Part shown: piece after piece, positions 19,796-29,088 of the stretch
Layout of the letters: each line of letters begins with the position of its first letter
Numbering within the stretch: the stretch's first letter is position 1
DNA from: Halioglobus sp.
Lineage (GTDB): Bacteria; Pseudomonadota; Gammaproteobacteria; Pseudomonadales; Halieaceae
Direction: 5' to 3'
Length of the DNA: 64,000 nucleotides
Assembly: GCA_029246385.1 (NCBI GenBank)
Contig: JAQWNG010000025.1
Coordinates: 62,001-126,000, forward strand
Notes under the pieces: model-generated
Told to the model about the DNA's origin: nothing
What the model saw: only the letters and a program-made list of their open reading frames with translations
The model's database searches: none
Position numbers and translations under genes: made by a program

Positions 19796-20358
19796 TGGCG
19801 CAAATCAACTTATTGCCATGGCGCGAAGAACGTCGCCAGATTCTTAAAAAAGAATTCCTGTCCTCTGTGGCATTGGTGTTGATCCTCAGCGTAGGCTTAA
19901 TCCTGCTCGCGGACCGAGTGATTAATAGCCAGATTGACCATCAGACTGCGCGGAATCAGTACCTAACTGAGAATATTAAGGCTCTGGACAAACAGGTCGC
20001 TGAAATTCGCGAACTACAAAAGCGGCGTGATCAATTGCTGGCGCGCATGCGGGTTATTCAGCGGTTACAGGGCAATCGGCCCATTATTGTGCGAGTGTTG
20101 GATCAACTTGTGCGGACAGTTCCGGATGGCCTTTTTTATACTAAGCTAATTGCTGTGGGGCCAGATATTACGTTGACGGGTGTGGCTGAATCGAATATCC
20201 GGGTGTCGAGCTTGATGCGACAACTCGATGCATCAGACTGGCTGGCAAATGCAAACTTGGACAAGGTCACTGCTGCCCCGGAATTTGGCGATCAGGCAAA
20301 CGTGTTCGTGTTAACCGTTCATGTTCCAGCCATTGAAGACGCGTTAGGAGAAGGGTGA
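19795..20358 (+). CDS. pilN: PilN, type IV pilus inner-membrane assembly protein
   Basis: Single-pass inner-membrane protein with a periplasmic ferredoxin-like fold. The start at 19795 shares one base with the pilM stop (TAATG) and gives MAQINLLPWREERR, the conserved INLLPWR motif that docks into PilM. A membrane span (FLSSVALVLILSVGLILLA) and a coiled coil follow. The 19765 start lies inside pilM and is not used. Confidence 0.97.
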
Positions 20359-20361
20359 GCC

Positions 20362-20982
20362 ATGGCCTTTGAAGATACTGCCCGCTCAGTGCGTGAATTT
20401 GATTTTGGTAGTCTTGATCTTGACAATGTCGGGGCCTGGCCGCTGCCGATCAAGGTTTTTGTCCGCGTGTTGCTACTGGCCTTAGTCCTTGTGGCGGGCT
20501 ACTACTATCATGTTGAAGGGTTGCAGTTGGCGTTAGCTGCAGCGGAGGCGAAAGAGGTAGACCTTAAAAAAGATTTTGAGGTAAAGGCGTTCCAGGCAGC
20601 CAACCTCAGCGCCTACCGCCAACAGATGGCGGAAATGGAGATGTCTTTTGGCGCGTTGGTGAGCCAGCTGCCAAGCGACACTGAGGTGCCGGGACTGTTA
20701 GAAGATATTACCAATAAAGGCTTACTGAATGGTCTGGAGATCGCCGTGATTGACCTTCAAACGGAAAAGGAAAGCGAATTCTATATAGAACTGCCCATTG
20801 AGATAGTGGCGTCTGGCTCCTATCACGATCTAGGCGCTTTTATCAGTGGCATGGCCGCTCTGCCCCGCATTGTTACACTGCATGATTTTCAGATTGACAC
20901 CCGTCGCGATAACCCGAATGTCCTCGATATAAAAATCTTGGCGAAGACTTATCGTTATAAAGACGAGGACGCGGAGGGATGA
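20362..20982 (+). CDS. pilO: PilO, type IV pilus inner-membrane assembly protein
   Basis: Partner of PilN in the alignment complex; 206 aa. A short cytoplasmic part (GSLDLDNVGAWPLPIK) precedes one membrane span (VFVRVLLLALVLVAGYYY), a coiled coil and a periplasmic domain with FYIELPIEIVASGSYHDLGAF, typical of PilO. Starts 3 bp after pilN and overlaps pilP by 4 bp. Confidence 0.97.
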   Translation: MAFEDTARSVREFDFGSLDLDNVGAWPLPIKVFVRVLLLALVLVAGYYYHVEGLQLALAAAEAKEVDLKKDFEVKAFQAANLSAYRQQMAEMEMSFGALVSQLPSDTEVPGLLEDITNKGLLNGLEIAVIDLQTEKESEFYIELPIEIVASGSYHDLGAFISGMAALPRIVTLHDFQIDTRRDNPNVLDIKILAKTYRYKDEDAEG

Positions 20983-21512
20983 ACTGTTTATCCCGCACTT
21001 TATTGCTATTATGTCTTGCAGCTGTATTTTTGGCGGCATGCTCAGCGGGAGATGTCTCTGACTTGGATCGTTTCATGCAAGAGAAGCGTTCCCGTCCAGC
21101 GGGTGTTATTGCGCCGTTGCCTGCGCTGAAAGTGTATGAAGCGTTTGCCTATAGTGCGACCAACTTGCGCAGTCCGTTTGAGCGGCCCATTGAGGTCCGA
21201 AAAACGACTGAACTGCAGGCCATTGCGGCCATCAAGCCGGATGACGGTCGCTCGAAAGAATTTTTGGAGCAGTTCACTCTCGACTCGCTGCTCATGGTTG
21301 GAACACTGGCGAGAAATAAGAATAATTGGTCTTTGATCAAAGACCCCGATGGGGGTGTGCACCGTGTTCAGGCCGGGAATTATTTGGGGCGCCACCACGG
21401 CAAGGTGGTCGGTATGACCGAGACCTCTGTAGCGGTCGTTGAAATCGTTAGCGATGGGACTTCAGAGGGTTGGGTAGAGCGCCCTCGCACCATCAAATTA
21501 GTCGGCAAATGA
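20979..21512 (+). CDS. pilP: PilP, type IV pilus assembly lipoprotein
   Basis: Inner-membrane lipoprotein that connects PilNO to the PilQ secretin. The signal sequence ends in a lipobox (FLAAC, Cys near residue 21). The HR-type domain with YSATNLRSPFERP, LDSLLMVGTLARN and the basic RVQAGNYLGRHHGKVVGM block is the PilP fold. ATGA overlap with pilO shows translational coupling. Confidence 0.97.
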   Translation: MNCLSRTLLLLCLAAVFLAACSAGDVSDLDRFMQEKRSRPAGVIAPLPALKVYEAFAYSATNLRSPFERPIEVRKTTELQAIAAIKPDDGRSKEFLEQFTLDSLLMVGTLARNKNNWSLIKDPDGGVHRVQAGNYLGRHHGKVVGMTETSVAVVEIVSDGTSEGWVERPRTIKLVGK

Positions 21513-21569
21513 GCCGCCGCCACTGTCAGATACCGTGGCGATTGAGAACCATATTTTGGGATAAAAGCC

Positions 21570-23684
21570 ATGACTAAAATGCGATGGGTGGATAGCAGCA
21601 GGTTTTTCAGGGCAGTCGTTACGCTGGTGATGAGCCTTGTGGCAGGCGCTGCATTCGCTGGGCCGATGGTGCAGGATATCGAGTTTAGTTCTAAGTCGGG
21701 TGGCAAGTTTGAAGTGCGGCTTGAATTTAATGAAACACCGCCGGACTTCAAAATCTATGCAATTGAGAAGCCGGCCCGCATCGCGGTGGATTTTCTCGGC
21801 ACCTCAAGTGGCCTCGATCAAAAACGCTATTCGTTGCCCTATGGCAACGCTAACAAAGCGGTGGTACTCGAGTCTGGCGATCGCACTAGGCTAGTGGTTG
21901 AGCTGGTGAAGCTAGTGCCTTATGAGACACGTGTGGACGGCAACAGCCTCCTTTTGATGATTGGCCAAGAGGGCAGCGAATATCTCAAGTCTACCAGTGA
22001 CCCTCTTCTGATGAGTGCGGGCGTAGTTGAAGTTATGGACGCGGTATCTGAAATTCGTGATTTACAGTTTCAGCGCACGGGCGACGGAGAGGGCAAGCTC
22101 ACTCTGGAACTGACGAATCCTAAGGTGGATGTTAACGTGTTCAGTGAAGGGGGCGACGTTAACGTGGAGTTTCTCGATACCACTGTCGCTCAGCGCTTCA
22201 TGCGACGTTTCGATGTGACAGATTTCGCTACACCCGTGGACAGTGTGGATGTGAATACTACGGTTAGGGGTGTGACTCTGGTATTAAAAACCACCGGTGA
22301 TTTCGATTACCTTGCGTATCAGGCCGACAATCAATATGTGATCAGCGTCAAACCACTCTCCAAGAAGGAGGCGGAGCGGCGTAAGAACGAATTTACTTAT
22401 GTAGGGGAAAGGATATCGTTGAACTTTCAGGATATTGAAGTTCGTGCGGTACTCCAGCTCATTGCGGATTTTACCGAGTTAAACTTGGTGGCCAGTGATA
22501 CCGTATCGGGGCGTATTACCCTGCGCTTGCAGGATGTTCCTTGGGATCAGGCTCTGGACCTAGTATTAAAAACTAAGGGTTTAGACAAGCGGCAGGTGGG
22601 CAATGTGCTGATGGTCGCTCCGGGAGCAGAAATCGCCGAGCGTGAACGCCAACAAATTGAAGCGAACAAGCAAATTGCCGAGCTCGCGCCGCTGCGCTCA
22701 GAGTTTGTGCGTATCCGCTATGCCAAAGCACAGGATATCGTGGGGCTGTTTGAGGCAGGCTCAGAGGATGGCGGTAGCCTGACATCTCCGCGGGGCTCCG
22801 TGGTGGTCGATGTGCGCACTAATTCTATTATCATTACGGATACAGAGGCAAAGCTCGCTGAAATTCGAGACCTGCTGGTGCTGGTCGATATACCCGTTCG
22901 TCAGGTAATGATCGAAGCCCGTATTGTAGTCGCTCAATCTGATGCCACCAAAAATCTTGGTATTGAGTGGGGTGGTGGCTATCTTAACAAGAGTGACGAT
23001 AATATCGTGTCTGTTTCAGGTGACACGGCTAATGTGGTAGGCCTGACCGATTCGGCAATAGCCGGTACCCTCGCTTCCGTGAGCTACCCTGGCGCGTTAT
23101 TAGTTGACCTTGGGGTTGCGTCTACTAGCGGTTTTGCCATCGGTTTTGCCAGCAGTGACTTGTTCCTGACAGCTGAGCTGTCAGCACTGGAAGCTGAGGG
23201 TGAGGGAGAAGTTGTGTCTCAGCCAAAGGTGATTACTGGCGATAAGCAAGAGGCTTCAATCAAGTCTGGTACCGAGATTCCGTATCAGCAATCTTCTCCA
23301 AGCGGTGAAACGACGACGGCGTTTAAAGATGCGGTGCTGGCATTGTTTGTAACCCCTAATATCACTCCGGATGATCGCATTATGCTGGATCTTAGAGTCA
23401 ATCAGGATACTGTGGGGAGTTTGGTGCCTACGGGCACTGGCGGTTTTATTCCTTCGATCGACACGACTCAGCTTGAAACGCAAGTGCTCGTGGGTAACGG
23501 AGAGACTGTTGTATTGGGCGGTGTATTTAAAACTGAGGACGTTGAGCAAGTGAGTAAAGTGCCATTCTTTGGCGACATTCCCTACATCGGTGCTTTTTTC
23601 AGAAGTGAAACGCAAGTTCACAAGAAAACAGAGACTCTGATTTTTATTACGCCGCGTATTCTTGCTGATACGCTCCTTGACTAG
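21570..23684 (+). CDS. pilQ: PilQ, type IV pilus outer-membrane secretin
   Basis: 704-aa secretin forming the outer-membrane gate for the pilus. Signal peptide (cleavage after AGAAFA), two AMIN domains that bind peptidoglycan, N0 and N1 domains (ISLNFQDIEVRAVLQLIADF), and the C-terminal secretin core (VVSQPKVITGDKQEASIKSG, VPFFGDIPYIGAFFR, ETLIFITPRIL). It is one of two secretins in the window; the other is GspD. Confidence 0.98.
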   Translation: MTKMRWVDSSRFFRAVVTLVMSLVAGAAFAGPMVQDIEFSSKSGGKFEVRLEFNETPPDFKIYAIEKPARIAVDFLGTSSGLDQKRYSLPYGNANKAVVLESGDRTRLVVELVKLVPYETRVDGNSLLLMIGQEGSEYLKSTSDPLLMSAGVVEVMDAVSEIRDLQFQRTGDGEGKLTLELTNPKVDVNVFSEGGDVNVEFLDTTVAQRFMRRFDVTDFATPVDSVDVNTTVRGVTLVLKTTGDFDYLAYQADNQYVISVKPLSKKEAERRKNEFTYVGERISLNFQDIEVRAVLQLIADFTELNLVASDTVSGRITLRLQDVPWDQALDLVLKTKGLDKRQVGNVLMVAPGAEIAERERQQIEANKQIAELAPLRSEFVRIRYAKAQDIVGLFEAGSEDGGSLTSPRGSVVVDVRTNSIIITDTEAKLAEIRDLLVLVDIPVRQVMIEARIVVAQSDATKNLGIEWGGGYLNKSDDNIVSVSGDTANVVGLTDSAIAGTLASVSYPGALLVDLGVASTSGFAIGFASSDLFLTAELSALEAEGEGEVVSQPKVITGDKQEASIKSGTEIPYQQSSPSGETTTAFKDAVLALFVTPNITPDDRIMLDLRVNQDTVGSLVPTGTGGFIPSIDTTQLETQVLVGNGETVVLGGVFKTEDVEQVSKVPFFGDIPYIGAFFRSETQVHKKTETLIFITPRILADTLLD

Positions 23685-23700
23685 GTTGGTTTAAAGCGCA

Positions 23701-24219
23701 ATGTCCACTTTACGTAGAGTTTTTCTAGTCGGTCCCATGGGGGCCGGTAAAACGACCATCGGAAAGTATCTCGCAGAACATTTAAAACTACGTTTTGCTG
23801 ATACTGACACGGAGATTGAGGCTAGAACTGGGGCCGATATTCCGTGGATTTTTGATGTCGAGGGCGAGGAAGGCTTTCGCGACCGAGAGCAGCAAGTGGT
23901 GGCGGAGATGACGGAATGGGATGATCTCGTTCTCGCAACAGGTGGCGGTGTTGTGTTGCGTCCGGAAAATCGTAATGCCCTCGCCGGAAGAGGATTTGTT
24001 ATTTATCTGTATGCCACCGTGGAAGAGCAGGCGCGGCGAACCCGGCGCGACAGGGGCCGGCCGTTATTGCAAAAAGGTGACCCTGAGCAGATATTACGAG
24101 ATCTTATGGCGGAACGGGATCCAATGTACCGCGAGATTGCCGATCATATCATCGAGACCGATGCTTGCAGCCCGCGTATTGTGGCGCAGCGCTTAGTGAA
24201 GCAACTCACTTCCGACTAA
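23701..24219 (+). CDS. aroK: Shikimate kinase
   Basis: Phosphorylates shikimate with ATP in the chorismate pathway (172 aa). Walker A is [12 protein letters not shown], the shikimate site includes [11 protein letters not shown] and FRDRE, and [11 protein letters not shown] and RRDRGRPLL (lid) are present. 16 bp after pilQ, the usual pilQ-aroK-aroB order. Confidence 0.97.
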   Translation: MSTLRRVFLVGPMGAGKTTIGKYLAEHLKLRFADTDTEIEARTGADIPWIFDVEGEEGFRDREQQVVAEMTEWDDLVLATGGGVVLRPENRNALAGRGFVIYLYATVEEQARRTRRDRGRPLLQKGDPEQILRDLMAERDPMYREIADHIIETDACSPRIVAQRLVKQLTSD

Positions 24220-24230
24220 AGCTTGCTAAA

Positions 24231-24260
24231 AAGACAGCACATGCTTGAAAGCGTTATAAT
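24231..24260 (+). promoter_or_regulatory. Likely sigma-70 promoter for aroB
   Basis: AAGACA (24231-24236), 18 bp, TATAAT (24255-24260): a perfect -10 and a 4/6 match at -35. It lies between aroK and aroB, so aroB-hemE can be transcribed apart from the pil operon. Confidence 0.5.
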
Positions 24261-24296
24261 AGATGCCACAAAAAAATGTGAACCTTAGGAGTTGTC

Positions 24297-25379
24297 GTGC
24301 CCTTGTTAATGCATACCTTGCATGTGGATTTGGGTGAGCGTGGTTATCCCATTTATATCGGCCGCGACCTGCTTGCCGATGTGCGTTTACTGGCTCAGCA
24401 CGTCGCAGGTTCCCAAGTAGTCATTGTCAGCAATGAAACGGTTGCGCCCATCTACTTGGCGAAGGTCAAAGCTGTTTTAGGCCAACGTAAGTTGATTACA
24501 GAAATTATCCTGCCCGATGGCGAACAGTATAAAACGCTGGAAACGCTGTCGACCATTTTCGATCGGGTGATGCTGGATAAACACGACCGCAGCACTACAT
24601 TTATTGCTTTAGGTGGTGGTGTTGTGGGTGATATTACCGGTTTTGCCGCAGCCTGTTATCAGCGCGGCGTTCAATTTATTCAGATCCCCACGACGTTGCT
24701 GTCTCAGGTGGACTCGTCAGTCGGCGGGAAAACAGCGGTGAATCACCCATCGGGCAAAAATATGATAGGCGCCTTCTACCAACCTAAGGCGGTGCTGATT
24801 GATATTAACAGCTTGCAAACGTTACCTGCCCGGGAACTGAGTGCAGGACTGGCAGAGGTCGTCAAATACGGTCTCATCAGTGATGAGCCATTTTACCGCT
24901 GGTTGCAGCAGCATATGTCGCAACTGCTGGCGAAAGAGGAGGCGGTGCTGGCTGAGGCTATTGAGCGCAGTTGCTCGATCAAGGCCCGGGTGGTTGCCTT
25001 GGATGAGCGCGAGAGTGGTATTCGCGCTATTTTGAATCTTGGCCACACATTTGGTCACGCTATCGAGACGGGTCAGGGTTATGGACGATGGCTACATGGA
25101 GAGGCTGTGGCCACAGGCATGTTATTAGCGCTTAAAATGTCCGCTAGGCGTGGCTGGATCGCGGTATCAGAAGTGGACGATTACCGTGACTTGCTGTTGG
25201 CAATGGACCTGCCTGTTGCTATTCCTGAGGATATGAATGCGGCTACTTTTTTAGCGCTGATGTCGCGTGATAAAAAGGTCATAGATGGGCGCTTGCGCCT
25301 AGTGTTGATCAACAGTATTGGTGATGCCTGTATCGTTGACGATGCGACCGAGCGCGAGCTGCGCGATGTGTTGCAGTGA
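24297..25379 (+). CDS. aroB: 3-dehydroquinate synthase
   Basis: NAD- and metal-dependent enzyme converting DAHP to 3-dehydroquinate (360 aa). GGGVVGDITGFAAACYQRGV, PTTLLSQVDSSVGGKTAVNH, LAEVVKYGLI and LNLGHTFGHAIE are the conserved active-site blocks. The GTG at 24297 follows TTAGGAG closely; an ATG at 24309 is an alternative. In Pseudomonas a damX-type gene follows aroB; here hemE follows instead. Confidence 0.97.
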   Translation: MPLLMHTLHVDLGERGYPIYIGRDLLADVRLLAQHVAGSQVVIVSNETVAPIYLAKVKAVLGQRKLITEIILPDGEQYKTLETLSTIFDRVMLDKHDRSTTFIALGGGVVGDITGFAAACYQRGVQFIQIPTTLLSQVDSSVGGKTAVNHPSGKNMIGAFYQPKAVLIDINSLQTLPARELSAGLAEVVKYGLISDEPFYRWLQQHMSQLLAKEEAVLAEAIERSCSIKARVVALDERESGIRAILNLGHTFGHAIETGQGYGRWLHGEAVATGMLLALKMSARRGWIAVSEVDDYRDLLLAMDLPVAIPEDMNAATFLALMSRDKKVIDGRLRLVLINSIGDACIVDDATERELRDVLQ

Positions 25380-25444
25380 GCGGCGAGTAGCACGTAGACA
25401 TGTTATGCGTTTCATAATTACCGACAGAAGGACCCTGTTTTCCA

Positions 25445-26515
25445 ATGAGTGAACTTAAGAACGATCGGCTGTTGCGCGCGTTGCTGCGCCAGCCCGTGGA
25501 CCGCACGCCCGTGTGGATGATGCGGCAAGCAGGGCGTTATCTGCCGGAATATCGCGCTACCCGCGAGCAAGCAGGATCTTTTCTAGACCTGTGTCAGAAT
25601 GCAGAGTTGGCTTGTGAAGTGACAATGCAGCCTCTGCGTCGCTATCCAATGGATGCCGCCATTTTGTTTTCTGACATTTTGACCGTTCCTGATGCGCTCG
25701 GGTTGGGGTTATATTTTGAAGAAGGCGAGGGGCCGCGCTTTCGTAAGACCGTGCGCAGCGAGGCTGACTTGGCGGGCTTGAACCGCTTCAAGGCCGGTGA
25801 TGATCTCGCTTATGTTATGCGGGCAGTGAGCACTATTCGCAGGGAGCTCAATGGTGCGGTGCCATTGATCGGCTTTTCTGGCAGTCCTTGGACTCTCGCG
25901 ACCTATATGGTTGAGGGCGGTTCATCAAAAGATTTTGCGCGAATTAAAACCATGGCCTATGACACGCCAGAATTGATGCACCAACTACTGTCACTGCTGG
26001 CTGATGCGGTAGCGGACTATTTGACGGAGCAGATAAAGGCAGGCGCACAGGCGCTACAAATTTTTGACACATGGGGCGGCAGCCTGAGTGCCGCTGGTTA
26101 TCAGGCGTTTTCGTTGCAGTATATGCAGCGCATAATTTCTCGCCTGCCGGCTGAAGCTGACGGGCGCAGAGTGCCGATCATCGTCTTCACAAAAGGCGGT
26201 GGTCAATGGCTAAATACGATCGCCGACTGCGGCGCGCAGTCCGTTGGCATTGACTGGACCACGGATATACAGTCGGCTAGGCAGCAGATTGGCAGTCGGG
26301 TGTCCTTACAAGGCAATATGGATCCGAGTATGCTGCTCGCCTCGCCTGCGCGCATCCGCAGTGAAGTGAAGGCGATACTGGCAGCCTACGGGCACGGGAG
26401 TGGCCATGTGTTTAATCTTGGGCACGGCATCACTCCGGGCGTGAACCCAGATCATGTGACGGCCTTTGTTGAAGCGGTGCAGGAGTTTTCACCGCAGTAT
26501 CATCAGGTGGACTGA
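25445..26515 (+). CDS. hemE: Uroporphyrinogen decarboxylase
   Basis: Decarboxylates the four acetate side chains of uroporphyrinogen III in heme synthesis (356 aa). Signatures are [16 protein letters not shown] at the N-terminus, the catalytic Asp region [30 protein letters not shown] and [14 protein letters not shown]. Start ATG preceded by a weak purine stretch. Single gene after aroB, ended by a hairpin terminator. Confidence 0.98.
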   Translation: MSELKNDRLLRALLRQPVDRTPVWMMRQAGRYLPEYRATREQAGSFLDLCQNAELACEVTMQPLRRYPMDAAILFSDILTVPDALGLGLYFEEGEGPRFRKTVRSEADLAGLNRFKAGDDLAYVMRAVSTIRRELNGAVPLIGFSGSPWTLATYMVEGGSSKDFARIKTMAYDTPELMHQLLSLLADAVADYLTEQIKAGAQALQIFDTWGGSLSAAGYQAFSLQYMQRIISRLPAEADGRRVPIIVFTKGGGQWLNTIADCGAQSVGIDWTTDIQSARQQIGSRVSLQGNMDPSMLLASPARIRSEVKAILAAYGHGSGHVFNLGHGITPGVNPDHVTAFVEAVQEFSPQYHQVD

Positions 26516-26517
26516 TC

Positions 26518-26550
26518 AGGCCTCACGGGGATTTTAAGAGGCCTTGTTTT
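26518..26550 (+). terminator. Rho-independent terminator of hemE
   Basis: AGGCCTC (26518-26524) pairs with GAGGCCT (26538-26544) over a 13-nt loop, then TGTTTTT. The hairpin overlaps the stop of the convergent cysE gene by a few bases. Confidence 0.65.
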
Positions 26551-27361
26551 TAGCCGCTGTTGCCGAGGCCTCGTCGCAGCAGAAATCATGTTCCATTTCC
26601 AGCGCCGGTTGATCTGAGGCCGGCCGTCCGACGATTTTGGCCGGCACACCGGCTACGGTAGTGTGAGCCGGCACATCTTCGAGCACCACGCTGCCTGCCC
26701 CGACTTTGGCGCCTTCGCCAACACAAATATTGCCCAGAATCTTGGCGCCGGCGCTAATCAGCACGCCGTCACCTATTTTCGGGTGGCGGTTGCCTTCATC
26801 TTTACCGGTTCCGCCCAAGGTGACGGACTGCAGGATAGACACGTTTTTACCGACCACGGCTGTTTCTCCAATAACCAAGCCCGTTGCATGGTCGAGCAGA
26901 ATACCCAGGCCAAGAGTAGCCGCGGGGTGTATGTCGACGCTGAACCGGGTAGACATGCGGTTTTGGAAAAAGAGTGCGAGAGATTCACGCCCCGTTGCCC
27001 ACAGCCAATGCGCGACTCGATAGGTCTGCAGTGCATGAAATCCCTTAAAATACAAAAACGGAATGTAGAGTTCATGGCAGGCAGAATCTCGATCCTCCAC
27101 CGCCTGCAGGTCTGCTCGCACCGCGGCTTGAATAACTGTATCGCGCTCAAACGCCTCCGCAATCACTTCGCGCAAAAGCTGCGAGGATACTGTCGGACTT
27201 TCCAGCTGGCTGGCAAGGTGAAACCCCAATGCGAGTTCCAACCGTTCATGATTTAGAATGGTTGCGTGCAGAAAGCTGGCCAGTAGTGGCTCTTCGCTCG
27301 CATGTTCTGCCGCCTCTGTGCGAATCCTTTGCCACATAGGGTCGGTAGTGGTTGAGGACAT
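26534..27361 (-). CDS. cysE: Serine O-acetyltransferase
   Basis: Makes O-acetylserine from serine and acetyl-CoA for cysteine synthesis (275 aa). An alpha-helical N-terminal domain is followed by left-handed beta-helix hexapeptide repeats: DIHPAATLGLGILLDHATG with the catalytic His, TVTLGGTGK-like VTLGGTGKDEGNRHPKI, GAKILGNICVGEGAKVGAGSVV. The Cys-rich Asp/Glu tail (HDFCCDEA) is where feedback inhibition by cysteine usually acts, but the exact end differs from E. coli. Convergent with hemE. Confidence 0.97.
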   Translation of the reverse strand: MSSTTTDPMWQRIRTEAAEHASEEPLLASFLHATILNHERLELALGFHLASQLESPTVSSQLLREVIAEAFERDTVIQAAVRADLQAVEDRDSACHELYIPFLYFKGFHALQTYRVAHWLWATGRESLALFFQNRMSTRFSVDIHPAATLGLGILLDHATGLVIGETAVVGKNVSILQSVTLGGTGKDEGNRHPKIGDGVLISAGAKILGNICVGEGAKVGAGSVVLEDVPAHTTVAGVPAKIVGRPASDQPALEMEHDFCCDEASATAAKNKAS

Positions 27362-27558
27362 AGGTGAAGTCTCCAGTTGGCGCGAACGCTTTAGCCAATT
27401 ATTTCGTTAGGCCGTTATTAGTGCTGGCTTTGCTAAATTCGCGGGTGAAGTGGTGCCTGTCATGCCTGTGTTCAATGCCGCTAGCGCATATTATCACGGT
27501 TGAGGCTGCTCAGGCCAAGCACAAAGGTCTGCTGTGCTCGCCAATAACGCCTGTTTCG

Positions 27559-28218
27559 TTAAGGCATGACTCTAGCCGTGTACGACCAGAGCTCATGACC
27601 GCTGTTTCGATACTTCTGTTCGAATAGACTCAGGTCTGAGCCTGTATTGGCTACTCTGAGTACGCAACCGCGATGGCCCGCCAAATGCATCGCGCAGCCA
27701 AACTCCTCGACATAGATCTGCCAGTTTGAACGCAGCTCAAGCGTTCCTCCGAGGGCCAACAATAACGGAAAGCTGGGGTGGCCATGGATGCGTCGTTGCA
27801 GGTGCGCAGCCTTGGGCCACGGGTTAGGATAGAGCATATAGTGATAATCTGGCCGCAGTCCATCACCGACTAGCAGTGTCCAGATGTCCTCACAATCAGC
27901 CTGCAGTAGCAGGTAGTTGTCGTTTACGCTGCGAGAGTGTTTCGCTAGTCGCTTGGCAGATTTGTCGACCCCCACAATCAAGTGGTCAGGATGTCGTTTT
28001 GCTAAGGCTGCGGTACTGTGTCCAGTGCCGCAGAATGAATCCAACACTATGGGACGGGGCGTTGCGCTGAGCGCTGTGGACAAACGGCGATACGCCTGAA
28101 TATTGTACGCCGCCATTGCTCCACGATGGGTTGTCTGCAGATGCCGGCGAACGACTTCTGCCAGTCTCGGGTGCAGGTGGTGCTGATTGCTGCTCACGGG
28201 GCGGGAATTGGCTTGCAA
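27559..28218 (-). CDS. TrmB-like SAM-dependent methyltransferase
   Basis: 219 aa. SAM motif I is LDSFCGTGHSTAALA (near residues 59-73), and YPNPWPKAAHLQRR aligns with the PDPWPKKRHHKRR block of tRNA (guanine-46-N7) methyltransferase TrmB. The change of PDP to PNP removes an Asp that is conserved in true TrmB. RHLQTTHRGAMAAYNIQAYRR is an unusual N-terminus. It may be a divergent paralogue with another substrate. It stands alone, divergent from an acyltransferase gene. Confidence 0.72.
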   Translation of the reverse strand: MQANSRPVSSNQHHLHPRLAEVVRRHLQTTHRGAMAAYNIQAYRRLSTALSATPRPIVLDSFCGTGHSTAALAKRHPDHLIVGVDKSAKRLAKHSRSVNDNYLLLQADCEDIWTLLVGDGLRPDYHYMLYPNPWPKAAHLQRRIHGHPSFPLLLALGGTLELRSNWQIYVEEFGCAMHLAGHRGCVLRVANTGSDLSLFEQKYRNSGHELWSYTARVMP

Positions 28219-28335
28219 AAGACCTATACGCCTCTATGTTGTGAATTTAACGTACCGTGGGTTTGATGTTGGTCGCCACCACTGCGATCATAACTGCCTA
28301 CCTTAGGCATATCTACTCATAGAAGAAGACTCCAC

Positions 28336-29061
28336 ATGCGCGACGATTTAAGGCCCTACTGGGTAAAGAAGTATTATTTGAAATTCAGAGTCTGGTATGC
28401 GGAGTATTACCTGCGCCCCGAGTGTGCGTTGCTGGGACGCTACCACACCATTATGAAACCTTGGTATGTGCATCTGTCGGGTAATAATATTCAGATAGGG
28501 CAGTCGTTTACTGCCATCGGTGAACCGGGTAACAGGGTGGAGGTGGGTGTCTGGGGGCGAGAAATGGGCCAGGGCCGGGTAGTCATTGGCGACTGCTGCC
28601 TAATGAGTCCGGGTTCCCGAATCAGTGCCAGCGACGAAATTATACTGGGCAATGGTGTGATGTTGGCGAACGGTGCTTACGTCACTGATTCTGACTGGCA
28701 CACTATTTATGACCGGATGGAGCGCCAAGAGACCCCGACACCGGTGCACATTGGCAATAATGTCTGGTTGGGCGATCACTCTACTGTGCTCAAGGGCGTG
28801 ACCATAGGCGATAATAGTGTAGTCGCAGCGAGGGCAGTAGTAACCCGCGATGTGCCGGCTAATGTGGTCGTTGCCGGGAGCCCGGCGAAGGTGGTTAAGG
28901 CCTTGGATCCTGAACGAGGTTTCAAAACACGTATGGATTATTTTTCAGACCCGGCTGGGTTGGAGACATTTTTTGACGCCGTGGACCGTCAGGTGCTCGC
29001 CTCCAATACTATTTGGCGTTGGCTGTGGTCTCTGATTTACCCGGGGTCGCGTTCTCGCTGA
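28336..29061 (+). CDS. Hexapeptide-repeat (left-handed beta-helix) acyltransferase
   Basis: 241 aa. A run of hexapeptide repeats from about residue 50 to 195 (IGQSFTAIG, VVIGDCCLMSPGSRISA, IILGNGVMLANGAYV, VHIGNNVWLGDHSTVLKGVTIGDNSVVAARAVV, VVAGSPAKVVK) gives a trimeric LbH fold like sugar or thiogalactoside acetyltransferases. DSDWHTIYDR holds the probable catalytic His. Substrate unknown. It is convergent with srkA, 27 bp apart. Confidence 0.85.
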   Translation: MRDDLRPYWVKKYYLKFRVWYAEYYLRPECALLGRYHTIMKPWYVHLSGNNIQIGQSFTAIGEPGNRVEVGVWGREMGQGRVVIGDCCLMSPGSRISASDEIILGNGVMLANGAYVTDSDWHTIYDRMERQETPTPVHIGNNVWLGDHSTVLKGVTIGDNSVVAARAVVTRDVPANVVVAGSPAKVVKALDPERGFKTRMDYFSDPAGLETFFDAVDRQVLASNTIWRWLWSLIYPGSRSR

Positions 29062-29088
29062 TAAAACGGGTCAGAATGACCAAGACAG

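Noticed and set aside
27364-27627. Plus-strand open frame between cysE and the TrmB-like gene
   Set aside because: Overlaps the TrmB-like coding region antisense and has no recognisable domain.
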